From Bacillota bacterium (GTDB taxonomy: Bacteria; Bacillota; Clostridia; Lachnospirales; Lachnospiraceae), in assembly GCA_023442465.1 (NCBI GenBank), contig JAEZZQ010000034.1, positions 1-64,000 of the forward strand: 64,000 bases of DNA. Direction: 5' to 3'. Made by a program: the position numbers and the translations under genes. This document shows, one piece after another, positions 50,881 through 59,336 of the stretch (the stretch's first letter is position 1; every line of letters begins with the position of its first letter). Below the pieces are notes generated by a model. That model did not search any database. It was not told the origin of the DNA and was given only the letters and a program-made list of their open reading frames with translations.

Positions 50881-51120
50881 GTATAATCCTCGCTTTCATA
50901 AATAAAATGGGGCTTAGAATCGGAAAATAACGCGCACAAATCCCACTGGAAGCACCACAAGGCAAATTATAGCATATTATATTGACGGAGTCACTAGGGA
51001 GAAATGAAAAATATATACAAAAATCTTAAGAATTTATTACAGGAATGTAACATATACTTGCTTTGCTATTTAAAAGAGATTGTTGTACTTAGGTAAACCT
51101 TAAGATTTTTAATGTTATAG
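50881..51120. other. Divergent intergenic region before rfbD, promoter side of the DUF3048 gene
   Basis: With the repeat at 51121 this spacer totals 456 bases. On the minus strand TATAAT near 50970 may be the -10 box of the lipoprotein gene. I see no gene. Confidence 0.4.
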
Positions 51121-51236
51121 GAACAAAAGTGTACTTTGCACACTCTTGCGACCAAATAATTCGGCAGCACAGCTTTTGTTCCGGGCGCGCAGCTGCGCAT
51201 CTACTTTTCGTTAATGGGAGCGCTTTCCTATTAACG
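51121..51236 (+). repeat. Intergenic structured repeat family 2, copy 3
   Basis: It starts GAACAAAAGTGTACTTTGCA, has CTTTTGTTCCGGGCGCGCAG and ends with the hairpin CGTTAAT/ATTAACG at 51209-51236. The pairing is kept although the stem bases differ from copy 2, so structure rather than sequence seems conserved. Confidence 0.85.
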
Positions 51237-51336
51237 AACAAGAAACTTTGCTTGCATATTTGAATTGCGGGTTGTATTATGATAATGTCCGGATTAGCGC
51301 AAAGCGACCGGATTAGAAAGGAGAATTGTTCTGAAT

Positions 51337-52191
51337 ATGAAAAAAATAATAGTGACCGGCTGCAACGGGCAATTGGGAATTGCCATCAATAAGCAATACG
51401 AAGGAAATACAGGGATCGAGCTTATTAATACGGATGTTGCACAGCTCGATATAACAAATATAGATGAAGTGATGAAACTGGTAAAAGAGGTTAAGCCTTA
51501 TGCGATTATCAACTGTGCGGCGTATACGAATGTAAATGCTTGTGAAACTGATGTGGATAACGCGTATCGCATTAATGCCATCGGTCCCCGCAACCTGAGC
51601 GTTGCGGCCACAGAAGCAGGAGCGAAGCTCGTTCAGGTATCCACAGATTATGTTTTTCCAGGAAAAGCAGACAAGCCCTACACGGAGTTCGATCTTACGG
51701 GCCCGCAGGGAGTGTACGGTGCCTCTAAGCTGGCGGGGGAGAATTTCGTAAGGGAATTTGCGAAGGATTACTTTATCCTCCGTACCGCGTGGTTATATGG
51801 TGAAGGAAAGAATTTTGTGAAGACCATGCTGCAATTATCGGAGAAGACCGACAAGGTTACGGTAGTGGGAGATCAGTTCGGTACTCCTACAAGCGCGGAG
51901 GAACTGGCAAAAGCGATTTGTTATTTAGTTCCCAGTGAAAATTACGGTCTGTTCCACGGTACTTGTGAGGGCTACTGCCATTGGGCCGATTTCGCTAAGG
52001 AAATATTCAGGCTTGCGGGTAAGAAGACCGCAGTGGAGGAAATTTCGACTCAGGAGTATCAGGCGGCGAATCCTGCCTCTGCACCGAGGCCGGCGTATTC
52101 TATTCTGGAGAATTATATGTTCAGGCTCACCTCCGATTTCCGGTTTGCCGATTGGCACGATGCGATTGAGAAGTATATGCAAAGTCTTTAA
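51337..52191 (+). CDS. rfbD: dTDP-4-dehydrorhamnose reductase
   Basis: A 284-residue short-chain dehydrogenase-type reductase. The NADPH motif is IIVTGCNGQLGIAINKQY, STDYVFPGKADKPYTEFDL gives the catalytic Thr region and YGASKLAGENFVREF the YxxxK pair. It makes dTDP-L-rhamnose, the last step of the pathway. The rfbA/B/C genes are not in the window. A GGAGA site lies about 14 bases before the ATG, a rather long spacing. It opens the polysaccharide-related region. Confidence 0.92.
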   Translation: MKKIIVTGCNGQLGIAINKQYEGNTGIELINTDVAQLDITNIDEVMKLVKEVKPYAIINCAAYTNVNACETDVDNAYRINAIGPRNLSVAATEAGAKLVQVSTDYVFPGKADKPYTEFDLTGPQGVYGASKLAGENFVREFAKDYFILRTAWLYGEGKNFVKTMLQLSEKTDKVTVVGDQFGTPTSAEELAKAICYLVPSENYGLFHGTCEGYCHWADFAKEIFRLAGKKTAVEEISTQEYQAANPASAPRPAYSILENYMFRLTSDFRFADWHDAIEKYMQSL

Positions 52192-52252
52192 ATAAAAAAT
52201 TTCGGTCGAAGATTCGGACTTATGCCCGAAGTCTTTGGACTTTGAAAGGACT

Positions 52253-52717
52253 ATGATCACAAAAATGGAATTTTTAGAAGATTTATTTTATAATCGCGTT
52301 TTTATGGCCGCGGTAACCGGCTGGCTTGTAGCGCAGGTGCTGAAAACGGTCATACATATGTGGTTTAACCGGAAGTTCGTGGCAGAACGCCTGATAGGAA
52401 GCGGAGGCATGCCCAGTTCTCATTCTGCGACGGTGTGTGCCCTGGTGACGGCGGCAGGCTTTGAATATGGAGGCGGAAGCTTTCAGTTTGCCATGGCAGC
52501 AATATTTGCCATCATTGTCATGTACGATGCCATGGGCGTCAGAAGAGAAACCGGCATACAGGCTAAGGTTCTCAACGAAATGATGGAAATGTTCATACAT
52601 ATGGGCAAGGAGATGAGCGTGGAAGACAAGCTTAAAGAATTCGTGGGACATACTCCTTTGCAGGTATTAATGGGAGCACTGCTTGGCATAGGGATTGCCG
52701 TATTGATGTATTTATAA
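52253..52717 (+). CDS. Divergent PAP2-family membrane protein (YuiD-like)
   Basis: A 154-residue membrane protein of the divergent PAP2 family (PF02681). GGMPSSHSATVCALVTAAGF is the phosphatase-like motif, and YDAMGVRRETGIQAKVLNEM is the second family signature. Four hydrophobic segments are seen. Its substrate, possibly a lipid-linked phosphate, is unknown. The start is uncertain: ATG 52253 lies very close to AAAGGA and ATG 52265 is an alternative. A 14-nt leader before it also occurs before the thioesterase gene (19551). Confidence 0.8.
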   Translation: MITKMEFLEDLFYNRVFMAAVTGWLVAQVLKTVIHMWFNRKFVAERLIGSGGMPSSHSATVCALVTAAGFEYGGGSFQFAMAAIFAIIVMYDAMGVRRETGIQAKVLNEMMEMFIHMGKEMSVEDKLKEFVGHTPLQVLMGALLGIGIAVLMYL

Positions 52718-52725
52718 GAAAAGAT

Positions 52726-52764
52726 AATGGTAATCGCCGAAGGATTCTTTGGCAGATTACCATT
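52726..52764. terminator. Hairpin between convergent PAP2 and AraC genes
   Basis: AATGGTAATC (52726-52735) pairs with GATTACCATT (52755-52764), followed by a T-run. It overlaps the last codons of the AraC gene and can serve both genes. Confidence 0.7.
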
Positions 52765-53593
52765 TTTTACGGTATTCCAGCGGTGTCATATTTTCCGATT
52801 GTCGAAATACTTTTATAAAATATCCGGCGTCCTGAAACCCGGTGGCTGCGGCAATGGATTCTACGGAATCGTCGCTGAAGCGCAGCATGGATTTCGCATG
52901 GGAGATGCGCTTGGCGGTGAGGTCATGGAACAGTGTTATCCCGTATATTTTTTTGTACTCTCTGGAAAGATGGAATTTGCTGATGAAAAAATGCTCGGAT
53001 AGCTTTTCCAGGGTTATTTTTTCGTTATAATGCTGTTCCAAATAGGAATGTATCTGCATGAGCTTTTCCGGGATAGAATATTCTCCCTCATGTTCCTGCC
53101 TGCTTTCTGTAAAGCAGAGAGTGATAATATCGGTAAGGTATTTGTTGGAAATGAGTTCCATGAACACGGATTTCGTTTGCTGTGTCTGATAAAGCAGCGT
53201 GAGGGCGTCGGTAAAGGCCACAAGGTTTCTGGGGCGAAACAGAAAAGAATTGCTATGACGGATAAAATTGTCGTAATGTGCTCTTGCCTCCGCACCGTTA
53301 AAATGAACCCACATCAGGCTCCAGGGGTTCTTGGCGCTGCTTTCATGTGAATAAGGACGGGTGCAGTCGATCCAGACGCAGTCTCCGGCAGAAATAGGAT
53401 ACCTTTTATTTTCATAGGAAACCTCCCCGCATCCGTCCAGCACAACGAAGAACAGATAGGAATTAAGATTCTGCCTCTTGCTGATATGTGGCTCCAGACT
53501 TTGTAGTGTGCCCACTTCCTGCACATGGAGATAATGCTCTTTGGCGTAGGCAGTGGGGGTTGAAATGATACGGTTAGAAGTTGATTTTGCCAT
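52757..53593 (-). CDS. AraC-family regulator with cupin-like sensor
   Basis: A 278-residue regulator. Residues 40-100 form a cupin-like ligand domain (FFVVLDGCGEVSYENKRYPI, then GDCVWIDCTRPYSHES). The C-terminal 100 residues hold the two helix-turn-helix units, with ITLEKLSEHFFISKFHLSRE and VESIAAATGFQDAGYFIKVF. GAAAGGA precedes the ATG. Members with this layout usually sense sugars. It sits on the minus strand among polysaccharide genes; its targets are not visible, and no matching transport operon is adjacent. Confidence 0.9.
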   Translation of the reverse strand: MAKSTSNRIISTPTAYAKEHYLHVQEVGTLQSLEPHISKRQNLNSYLFFVVLDGCGEVSYENKRYPISAGDCVWIDCTRPYSHESSAKNPWSLMWVHFNGAEARAHYDNFIRHSNSFLFRPRNLVAFTDALTLLYQTQQTKSVFMELISNKYLTDIITLCFTESRQEHEGEYSIPEKLMQIHSYLEQHYNEKITLEKLSEHFFISKFHLSREYKKIYGITLFHDLTAKRISHAKSMLRFSDDSVESIAAATGFQDAGYFIKVFRQSENMTPLEYRKKW

Positions 53594-53693
53594 AAGTTGT
53601 TTTCCTTTCCCGGTTTTTAGGGTTTCTCAAGACTTAGATGAAACTCAGATATGGCGGCAGCAATATTTTACCATTATGACGCAATATTGTAGG

Positions 53694-53722
53694 TTGCCAC
53701 TTGCATTATACAATAGTATACT
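53694..53722 (+). promoter_or_regulatory. Sigma-A promoter before the large membrane protein gene
   Basis: TTGCCA (53694-53699) and TATACT (53717-53722) are 17 bases apart, about 43 bases before ATG 53765. Confidence 0.6.
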
Positions 53723-53764
53723 CGCTAATGGAATAGCAAAATAACACAATGTGAGGTATGATAT

Positions 53765-55465
53765 ATGCTTTCAGTTTGTCTGATCTTCTTATATGTACTT
53801 CTGACAGCGTATTTGGCGGGTTTTATGGTACTGAAGGGTATCAGACGATTTTGTACGGGCAGAAATGGAATAGAAGTACCGGAGGCGTTTTGGCACACGA
53901 TGAAAACGGCCGATTATTGCATGGCCGGGCTGGTGGCGCTTACGGTGTACGCTCAGTTTTTCAGCTTGTTTTATAAGGTCGGTCTTGCGGCAAACCTCCT
54001 TCTTCTCCTCTTGTGCGTTATTACATCTGCAATTTTTCGAAAGGAACTTTTTAAGGAGCTTATCAAGGTCAAGCACACTGTTACATGGAAAAAGGCAGCG
54101 GGGTATCTGTTTTTATTTCTGCTGTTCGCCTACGGGACCTCGCGAGGCATTATTCATTACGATACGGGACTTTATCATGCCCAGAGCATTCGCTGGATAG
54201 AGGAATACGGCATAGTAAAGGGCTTGGGGAACTTGCATTGCAGACTGGCTTATAACAGTTCGGCGTTCAGTTTATCGGCTCTTTTTAGTTTTTCCTTTTT
54301 GGGAATACAATCCTACCACTGCATGGCAGGATTTTTTGCACTTATGTTAGCGAAGGTATGTGGAGAAATAGTAGAGGTCTTCCGGCGAAGACGGCTGATC
54401 CTTTCTGACTTTGCGCGGATAACTTGTATTTATTATCTGCTCATTATTTTCGATGAAATGATATCTCCAGCCTCAGATTATTTTATGGTGCTTACTGTTT
54501 TCTATATAGTCATTCGTTTTCTGGATTTATCGGAGAAAAAAGTAGAATCATGGATTCCCTATGGACTTTTGAGCCTTGCGGCGGTCTATGCCATGAGCCT
54601 GAAGCTTTCGGCGGCGCTCATTTTGCTGCTGGTGGTAAAGCCGGCGGCGATGCTCATGAAAAGCAGAAATTTTCGGGGAATCTTTTCTTTTATAGGGCTT
54701 GGAGTCATTATTATCACACCTTATTTCATTCGAAATGTGATAATATCAGGCTGGCTTGTCTATCCGTTTACTGCGCTGGATATATTTTCCGTGGATTGGA
54801 AGATACCGAAGGGAATTGCTGATTATGACGCCAAAGAAATACAGGCATGGGGACGTGGAATTTATGATGCGGCAAGATATGGAGAGCCGATAAGCTCATG
54901 GTTTCCAGAGTGGATAAGGGGACTCGGAGCGGTGGATAAGTTCTCAGTTTTCGGAGCTGTCCTGTCGGTTCCTGCTTTAGCGGCGGCAGCCCTTGCCACA
55001 TGGATAAAAAGAAAAAAAGAAATGTATGACCTCCTGCTTGTGGCGGCGACGGTGGATCTGTCCTTTTTATTCTGGCTTTTTTCTGCTCCGCTCATTCGCT
55101 ATGGCTGCGTTTATGTATGGCTTGCTTCGGCAATGACTTTTGGAGGCTTGATGTTGTATGTAATAAAGGGGAAAAATACTTGGAGAGCAGTTTATATAGT
55201 TCTGGGACTTGCCGCTTGTTATAAAATATACGCATTCGGCAGGGAGGCTGCCTTCGCTTATGATGGTAATTATATGATCGATCAGAAGGATTATGAGAAT
55301 TTCGAAATGACCGCTTATGAAATAGACGGATTAACCTTTTTCTATCCTTTGGAGGGTGACCGGGCAGGTTATGCGGTGTTCCCTTCTTCCCCCGCGAAGG
55401 CGGAGATGACACTACGGGGAACGAATATAAGAGAGGGCTTCCGTTATAAAAAGATAAGCGATTAA
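53765..55465 (+). CDS. Large polytopic membrane protein, LIC_10190-like, of polysaccharide loci
   Basis: A 566-residue protein with about twelve hydrophobic segments. Near residue 125 it has IIHYDTGLYHAQSIRWIEEY followed by GLGNLHCRLAYNSSAF. This motif recurs in a family of membrane proteins in bacterial polysaccharide clusters (called LIC_10190 family), probably with a GT-C-like fold acting on lipid-linked sugars. The last 70 residues lie outside the membrane. The role in the locus could be a polymerase or a glycosyltransferase; this is inference. GAGGT lies upstream of the ATG. The GDP-fucose synthase gene follows 43 bases later. Confidence 0.65.
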   Translation: MLSVCLIFLYVLLTAYLAGFMVLKGIRRFCTGRNGIEVPEAFWHTMKTADYCMAGLVALTVYAQFFSLFYKVGLAANLLLLLLCVITSAIFRKELFKELIKVKHTVTWKKAAGYLFLFLLFAYGTSRGIIHYDTGLYHAQSIRWIEEYGIVKGLGNLHCRLAYNSSAFSLSALFSFSFLGIQSYHCMAGFFALMLAKVCGEIVEVFRRRRLILSDFARITCIYYLLIIFDEMISPASDYFMVLTVFYIVIRFLDLSEKKVESWIPYGLLSLAAVYAMSLKLSAALILLLVVKPAAMLMKSRNFRGIFSFIGLGVIIITPYFIRNVIISGWLVYPFTALDIFSVDWKIPKGIADYDAKEIQAWGRGIYDAARYGEPISSWFPEWIRGLGAVDKFSVFGAVLSVPALAAAALATWIKRKKEMYDLLLVAATVDLSFLFWLFSAPLIRYGCVYVWLASAMTFGGLMLYVIKGKNTWRAVYIVLGLAACYKIYAFGREAAFAYDGNYMIDQKDYENFEMTAYEIDGLTFFYPLEGDRAGYAVFPSSPAKAEMTLRGTNIREGFRYKKISD

Positions 55466-55508
55466 TAATAATTTAGCAATTAATATTAAGAAAGAAATGG
55501 AGAAGGTA

Positions 55509-56459
55509 ATGAATAAGACGGATAAAATTTATGTGGCAGGTCATAGGGGGCTGGTAGGCAGTGCAATCGTGAGGAATCTGCAATCCAAGGGCTATACGAA
55601 TATCGTAGGAAGAACGCACAAGGAGCTGGATTTGACGGTTCAAGCGGATGTCATCGCTTTTTTTGAAGCGGAAAGACCGGATGTGGTCGTGCTTGCGGCG
55701 GCTAAGGTAGGGGGGATCAACGCCAATAATACGAAGCCTGCCGAATTTGCATATGAGAACATGCAGGTGCAGTGTAACATCATCAAATGTTGTCATGATT
55801 ATAAGGTAAAGAAGCTGTTGTTTTTAGGAAGCACATGCATTTATCCTCGAATGGCTCCCCAGCCTATACCGGAGGACGCACTTTTGACCGGACCTCTCGA
55901 AGAGACGAACGAAGCTTATGCGATTGCGAAGATAGCGGGGCTGGAAATGTGCAAGTATTTTAAGATTCAGTACGGAGATGATTTTATCAGCTGCATGCCG
56001 ACGAACCTGTATGGACCTAACGATAATTACGATTTAAAAGATTCCCACGTATTGCCCGCCATGATTCGCAAGTTTCATGAGGCTAAGGTAAATGGCATTT
56101 CTTCTGTGGAGCTGTGGGGAACGGGAAGTCCGCTGAGGGAGTTCTTATATGTGGATGATATGGCGGATGCCTGTGTATTCTTATTAGAAAACTACAGCGG
56201 CGAGCAGCATGTGAATATAGGAACAGGAAAGGAAGTCAGCATCAGGGAGCTGGCAGAGACTGTCTGCCGTACGGTAGGATTCGAAGGCGAAATCGTATGG
56301 AACAAGGACATGCCGGACGGTACGCCCAGAAAGCTCACCAATGTGAATAAGCTTCATGCCATGGGCTGGAAGCATAAGGTGGATTTAGAGGAAGGTGTAA
56401 GGCTGGCGTACGAATGGTTTAAGGAAAACATAGACAGTGCAAGAATGGATGGAAGATAA
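55509..56459 (+). CDS. fcl: GDP-L-fucose synthase
   Basis: A 316-residue extended short-chain dehydrogenase. KIYVAGHRGLVGSAIVRNL is the NADPH motif, LGSTCIYPRMAPQPIPEDAL the Ser/catalytic segment and YAIAKIAGLEMCKYF the YxxxK pair. It epimerises and reduces GDP-4-keto-6-deoxymannose to GDP-L-fucose. The partner Gmd that makes its substrate is not in the window, while manC, supplying GDP-mannose, is next. ATG 55509 fits GGAG six bases away; ATG 55497 is the alternative. Confidence 0.92.
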   Translation: MNKTDKIYVAGHRGLVGSAIVRNLQSKGYTNIVGRTHKELDLTVQADVIAFFEAERPDVVVLAAAKVGGINANNTKPAEFAYENMQVQCNIIKCCHDYKVKKLLFLGSTCIYPRMAPQPIPEDALLTGPLEETNEAYAIAKIAGLEMCKYFKIQYGDDFISCMPTNLYGPNDNYDLKDSHVLPAMIRKFHEAKVNGISSVELWGTGSPLREFLYVDDMADACVFLLENYSGEQHVNIGTGKEVSIRELAETVCRTVGFEGEIVWNKDMPDGTPRKLTNVNKLHAMGWKHKVDLEEGVRLAYEWFKENIDSARMDGR

Positions 56460-56480
56460 ATAACGGAAGGAAACGACGGC

Positions 56481-57587
56481 ATGGAAAGATACGGCATAAT
56501 TATGGCGGGCGGAGGCGGAACCAGATTCTGGCCTTTAAGCCGCAGGGAAGTACCGAAACAATTGTTGAATCTCACGGGTAAGGACACGATGGTAAATGAA
56601 ACCATCGACAGGATTAAAAAAAGCATTCGGGGAGAGAATATCTATATCGTTACGAACGCGGTGCAGGCAGATTTAATGGAGAAGGTAACGGAGGGAAGGC
56701 TTGAGGCAAAGCATATTCTGTCTGAGCCTGCGGCCAGAAATACGGCGGCGTGTATCGGCTATGCTGCGGTGGAAATCCGTAAAAAGTACGGAGACGGCGT
56801 GATGTGTGTGCTGGCATCGGACCACTACATCAAAAACGGCACAGCATATGCAGAGGTTATGGATTATGCAATGGAGCTGGCTGAAAAGACGGACAGACTG
56901 GTGACAATAGGAATCAAGCCTACGAATCCGGCGACCGGCTACGGCTATATTAAGTACAACAAAAAGGTGAAGGAAGTTGGCCATGCGATAAGCAAAGAGA
57001 GCGGCAAGCGCATAACGGCGTATCCGGTAGCTGATTTTGTGGAAAAGCCCAGCTTATCTACGGCAAAGTCCTACTTGGAGCAGGGCTGTTATCTTTGGAA
57101 CAGCGGAATGTTCGTATGGAAAACCTCCGTTATACTAAAATATTTCGAAGAACTTCTGCCCGATGTATACGAATGCCTTTTAGAAATTGAGGAGGCTATC
57201 GGCACGGATAGGGAAAAGGAAACTATTGACAGAATATACCCGACTATTCCGAAGATTTCTGTGGATTACGGAATTATGGAGAGGGCGGATAACGTAATTA
57301 TGCTGGAGGGTGACTTCGGCTGGAGCGACGTTGGAAGCTGGGATGCTCTGGATACACTGTATGATGCGGATGAAAATAACAACGTAATCTACGGAGAACA
57401 GATTCATATCGGTTCCAAAAATTGCATTGCCTATGGCAGGAATAAGCTGATTGCCACTATCGGACTGGACAATGTCATCATTGTGGAGACAGAGGATGCA
57501 GTGTTGGTCTGTGACAAGAACAAAGCCCAGGATGTGAAGAAAATCGTGGAGATTCTGGAAGAACAGGGCAAAACCAAATATTTATAA
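56481..57587 (+). CDS. manC: Mannose-1-phosphate guanylyltransferase
   Basis: A 368-residue nucleotidyltransferase-fold enzyme. IMAGGGGTRFWPLSRREVPK is the GTP-binding signature, DFVEKPSLSTAKSYL the central FVEKP motif and SVDYGIMERADNVIMLEGDF the family end of the catalytic domain. It makes GDP-mannose from mannose-1-phosphate and GTP. The C-terminal isomerase domain of bifunctional enzymes is absent, which is normal for this short form. It lies 21 bases after fcl in the same operon. Confidence 0.93.
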   Translation: MERYGIIMAGGGGTRFWPLSRREVPKQLLNLTGKDTMVNETIDRIKKSIRGENIYIVTNAVQADLMEKVTEGRLEAKHILSEPAARNTAACIGYAAVEIRKKYGDGVMCVLASDHYIKNGTAYAEVMDYAMELAEKTDRLVTIGIKPTNPATGYGYIKYNKKVKEVGHAISKESGKRITAYPVADFVEKPSLSTAKSYLEQGCYLWNSGMFVWKTSVILKYFEELLPDVYECLLEIEEAIGTDREKETIDRIYPTIPKISVDYGIMERADNVIMLEGDFGWSDVGSWDALDTLYDADENNNVIYGEQIHIGSKNCIAYGRNKLIATIGLDNVIIVETEDAVLVCDKNKAQDVKKIVEILEEQGKTKYL

Positions 57588-57615
57588 ACAGAGTAGCGCT
57601 TAGTGAGCTACGCGA

Positions 57616-57748
57616 ATTACTGTTAACACAGTAGCTTAACATTTGCTGTTAAGCTACGTAAGAACGTGATGCAAGAGATGATTTCTGCTTCGCGAAGCGA
57701 ATTTAAATGCAGAAATCATGCGTTACTGAGAACGGAGTGAACAGTAAC
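57616..57748 (+). repeat. Intergenic structured repeat family 1, copy F (133 bp)
   Basis: It starts ATTACTGTTAACACAG and ends GCGTTACTGAGAACGG...GTGAACAGTAAC at 57748. Its last 27 nt are identical to solo copy D. It lies between manC and the Spo0A-like gene. Short segments TAGTGAGCTACGCG before it and CTACGCGACGC after it may be traces of the interrupted site. Confidence 0.9.
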
Positions 57749-57878
57749 CTACGCGACGCTTTAAGGTTTACAGAAAAACCGGCATATGGTATGATGAATT
57801 TTGCAGGAAATTGCCGGAATAAGCGGGCTTCGGTAACAATATAAGAAATCGTATATATAATATGTGGGGAATTTTATC

Positions 57879-58262
57879 GTGGATATTGACGGATTAAGAG
57901 ATGCAGAATTGATAAAACACGTAACCAAAATAATGCTCGATATGGGAGTGCCTGCACATTTAAAGGGATACCATTACCTGCGTGCGGCAATCATTATAGC
58001 GAAAAAGGATATGGAAGTAGTAGGAAGTGTAACGAAGCTTTTATATCCGGAGATTGCAAAGCAGTTCAAGACGACGGATCAGAAGGTGGAGCGGGCTATT
58101 CGTAATGCCATCGAGGTATCTTGGATGCGGGGAAATCCCGAAACCTTTGAGGAATTATTCGGTTATTCAATACTGACGGGCCAGACAAGGCCTACCAACA
58201 GCGAATATATCGCTCAGATTGCAGATAAAATAAATCTGGATATGGAAAATGGTGAACTATAA
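57879..58262 (+). CDS. Stand-alone Spo0A C-terminal DNA-binding domain protein
   Basis: A 127-residue protein equal to the effector domain of Spo0A (PF08769): VTKIMLDMGVPAHLKGYHYL, KLLYPEIAKQFKTTDQKVER with AIRNAIEVSWMRGNPETFEE, and RPTNSEYIAQIADKI. In Spo0A this domain binds the 0A box and contacts sigma-A. The phosphoreceiver domain is missing and not encoded upstream. I choose GTG 57879, seven bases after GGGGA; GTG 57864 is an alternative. Without a receiver it cannot respond to phosphorylation and may bind DNA constitutively. It lies in the polysaccharide locus, so a role in linking matrix genes to sporulation-type control is possible but unproven. Confidence 0.85.
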   Translation: MDIDGLRDAELIKHVTKIMLDMGVPAHLKGYHYLRAAIIIAKKDMEVVGSVTKLLYPEIAKQFKTTDQKVERAIRNAIEVSWMRGNPETFEELFGYSILTGQTRPTNSEYIAQIADKINLDMENGEL

Positions 58263-58272
58263 AACAAAAAGC

Positions 58273-58298
58273 AAAAGGATGGCTTCGGTCATCCTTTT
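58273..58298. terminator. Terminator after the Spo0A-like gene
   Basis: AAAAGGATG (58273-58281) pairs with CATCCTTTT (58290-58298) around an eight-base loop containing TTCG. Confidence 0.7.
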
Positions 58299-58306
58299 AC
58301 ACTTTC

Positions 58307-58335
58307 TTGTGATTTTTGGAAATATATGATAGAAT
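58307..58335 (+). promoter_or_regulatory. Sigma-A promoter of the glycosyltransferase operon
   Basis: TTGTGA (58307-58312) and TAGAAT (58330-58335) are 17 bases apart, 50 bases before ATG 58386. It would drive the operon that runs past the window end. Confidence 0.6.
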
Positions 58336-58385
58336 GATACCGTATGTAAGCAGCATGAAAAAACGCGGACAAAAAGAGGTATGAA

Positions 58386-59315
58386 ATGGAGTTGCTTAGC
58401 GTAATTGTTCCCTGCTATAACGAAGAGGAAAATATTTTTGATTTTTATAACGAATTGATGAAAAACGAGCAGTTTTTGTTGAATAGGGGTCTGGAGATAG
58501 AGATTCTTTATATCGATGACGGCTCTAAGGATAAAACGGCGGACAAGGTAAAAGAATTGAACGCCAAAGACCCGCGGGCGCATCTTTTGTCTTTTTCTAG
58601 GAATTTTGGGAAAGAAGCGGCTATTTATGCCGGACTTAAGAAAGCGAGGGGAGACTATGCGGTGATGATGGATGCGGATTTGCAGGATCCGCCTTCGCTC
58701 TTACCGGAGATGTTTCAATATATCGACGAAGGCTATGACTCGGTGGCGACGCGAAGGGTGACAAGAAAAGGCGAGCCTGTCATCCGCTCCTGGTTTGCCA
58801 GATTGTTTTATAAAATAATGAACCGCATTTCCCGTACGGAGATCGTGGATGGAGCGAGAGATTATCGGTTAATGAAAAGGAATGTGGTGGACGCCATTCT
58901 TTCCATGACGGAGTATAACCGCTTTACGAAAGGTATTTTCGGCTGGGTAGGCTATGAGACGAAGTGGCTGGAATATGAAAATATCGAGCGCAAAAAGGGC
59001 GAGACGAAGTGGTCCTTCTGGAAGCTGTTTCTATATTCCCTCGACGGAGTTACTGCCTTTTCCACAGTTCCTCTTGCCATTGCGTCGATTATGGGAGTGT
59101 TGTTCTGTGGCTTCGCTTTTTTATTTATCATTGTAATCATTGTGCGCAAGATGATATTCGGTGATCCTACCTCAGGCTGGCCCTCCTTGGTATGTATCAT
59201 ATCCCTGGTGAGCGGCGTACAGCTGTTTTGCCTCGGAATCGTCGGACAGTACTTGTCGAAGACCTATATGGAAGTGAAAAAAAGGCCGATTTATCTTGTG
59301 AAGGAAGAAATATAG
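58386..59315 (+). CDS. Family 2 glycosyltransferase with C-terminal membrane segments (GtrB/DPM-like)
   Basis: A 309-residue polyprenyl-phosphate glycosyltransferase type. The N-terminal GT-A domain has LLSVIVPCYNEEENIFDFYN, YIDDGSKDKT and VMMDADLQDPPSLLP. Two membrane segments lie at about 235-260 and 270-295. Such enzymes load a sugar (often glucose or mannose) onto undecaprenyl phosphate for later transfer outside the cell. AGAGG lies six bases before ATG 58386. It is the first gene after its own promoter in the polysaccharide operon. Confidence 0.9.
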   Translation: MELLSVIVPCYNEEENIFDFYNELMKNEQFLLNRGLEIEILYIDDGSKDKTADKVKELNAKDPRAHLLSFSRNFGKEAAIYAGLKKARGDYAVMMDADLQDPPSLLPEMFQYIDEGYDSVATRRVTRKGEPVIRSWFARLFYKIMNRISRTEIVDGARDYRLMKRNVVDAILSMTEYNRFTKGIFGWVGYETKWLEYENIERKKGETKWSFWKLFLYSLDGVTAFSTVPLAIASIMGVLFCGFAFLFIIVIIVRKMIFGDPTSGWPSLVCIISLVSGVQLFCLGIVGQYLSKTYMEVKKRPIYLVKEEI

Positions 59316-59336
59316 CATTTTTTAGAGGGAAGTCTG

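Noticed and set aside
21157..57748. Family 1 repeats as a CRISPR array
   Set aside because: The copies are kilobases apart with whole genes between them, and the repeat is over 130 bp with terminal inverted repeats. There is no regular spacer pattern and no cas genes.
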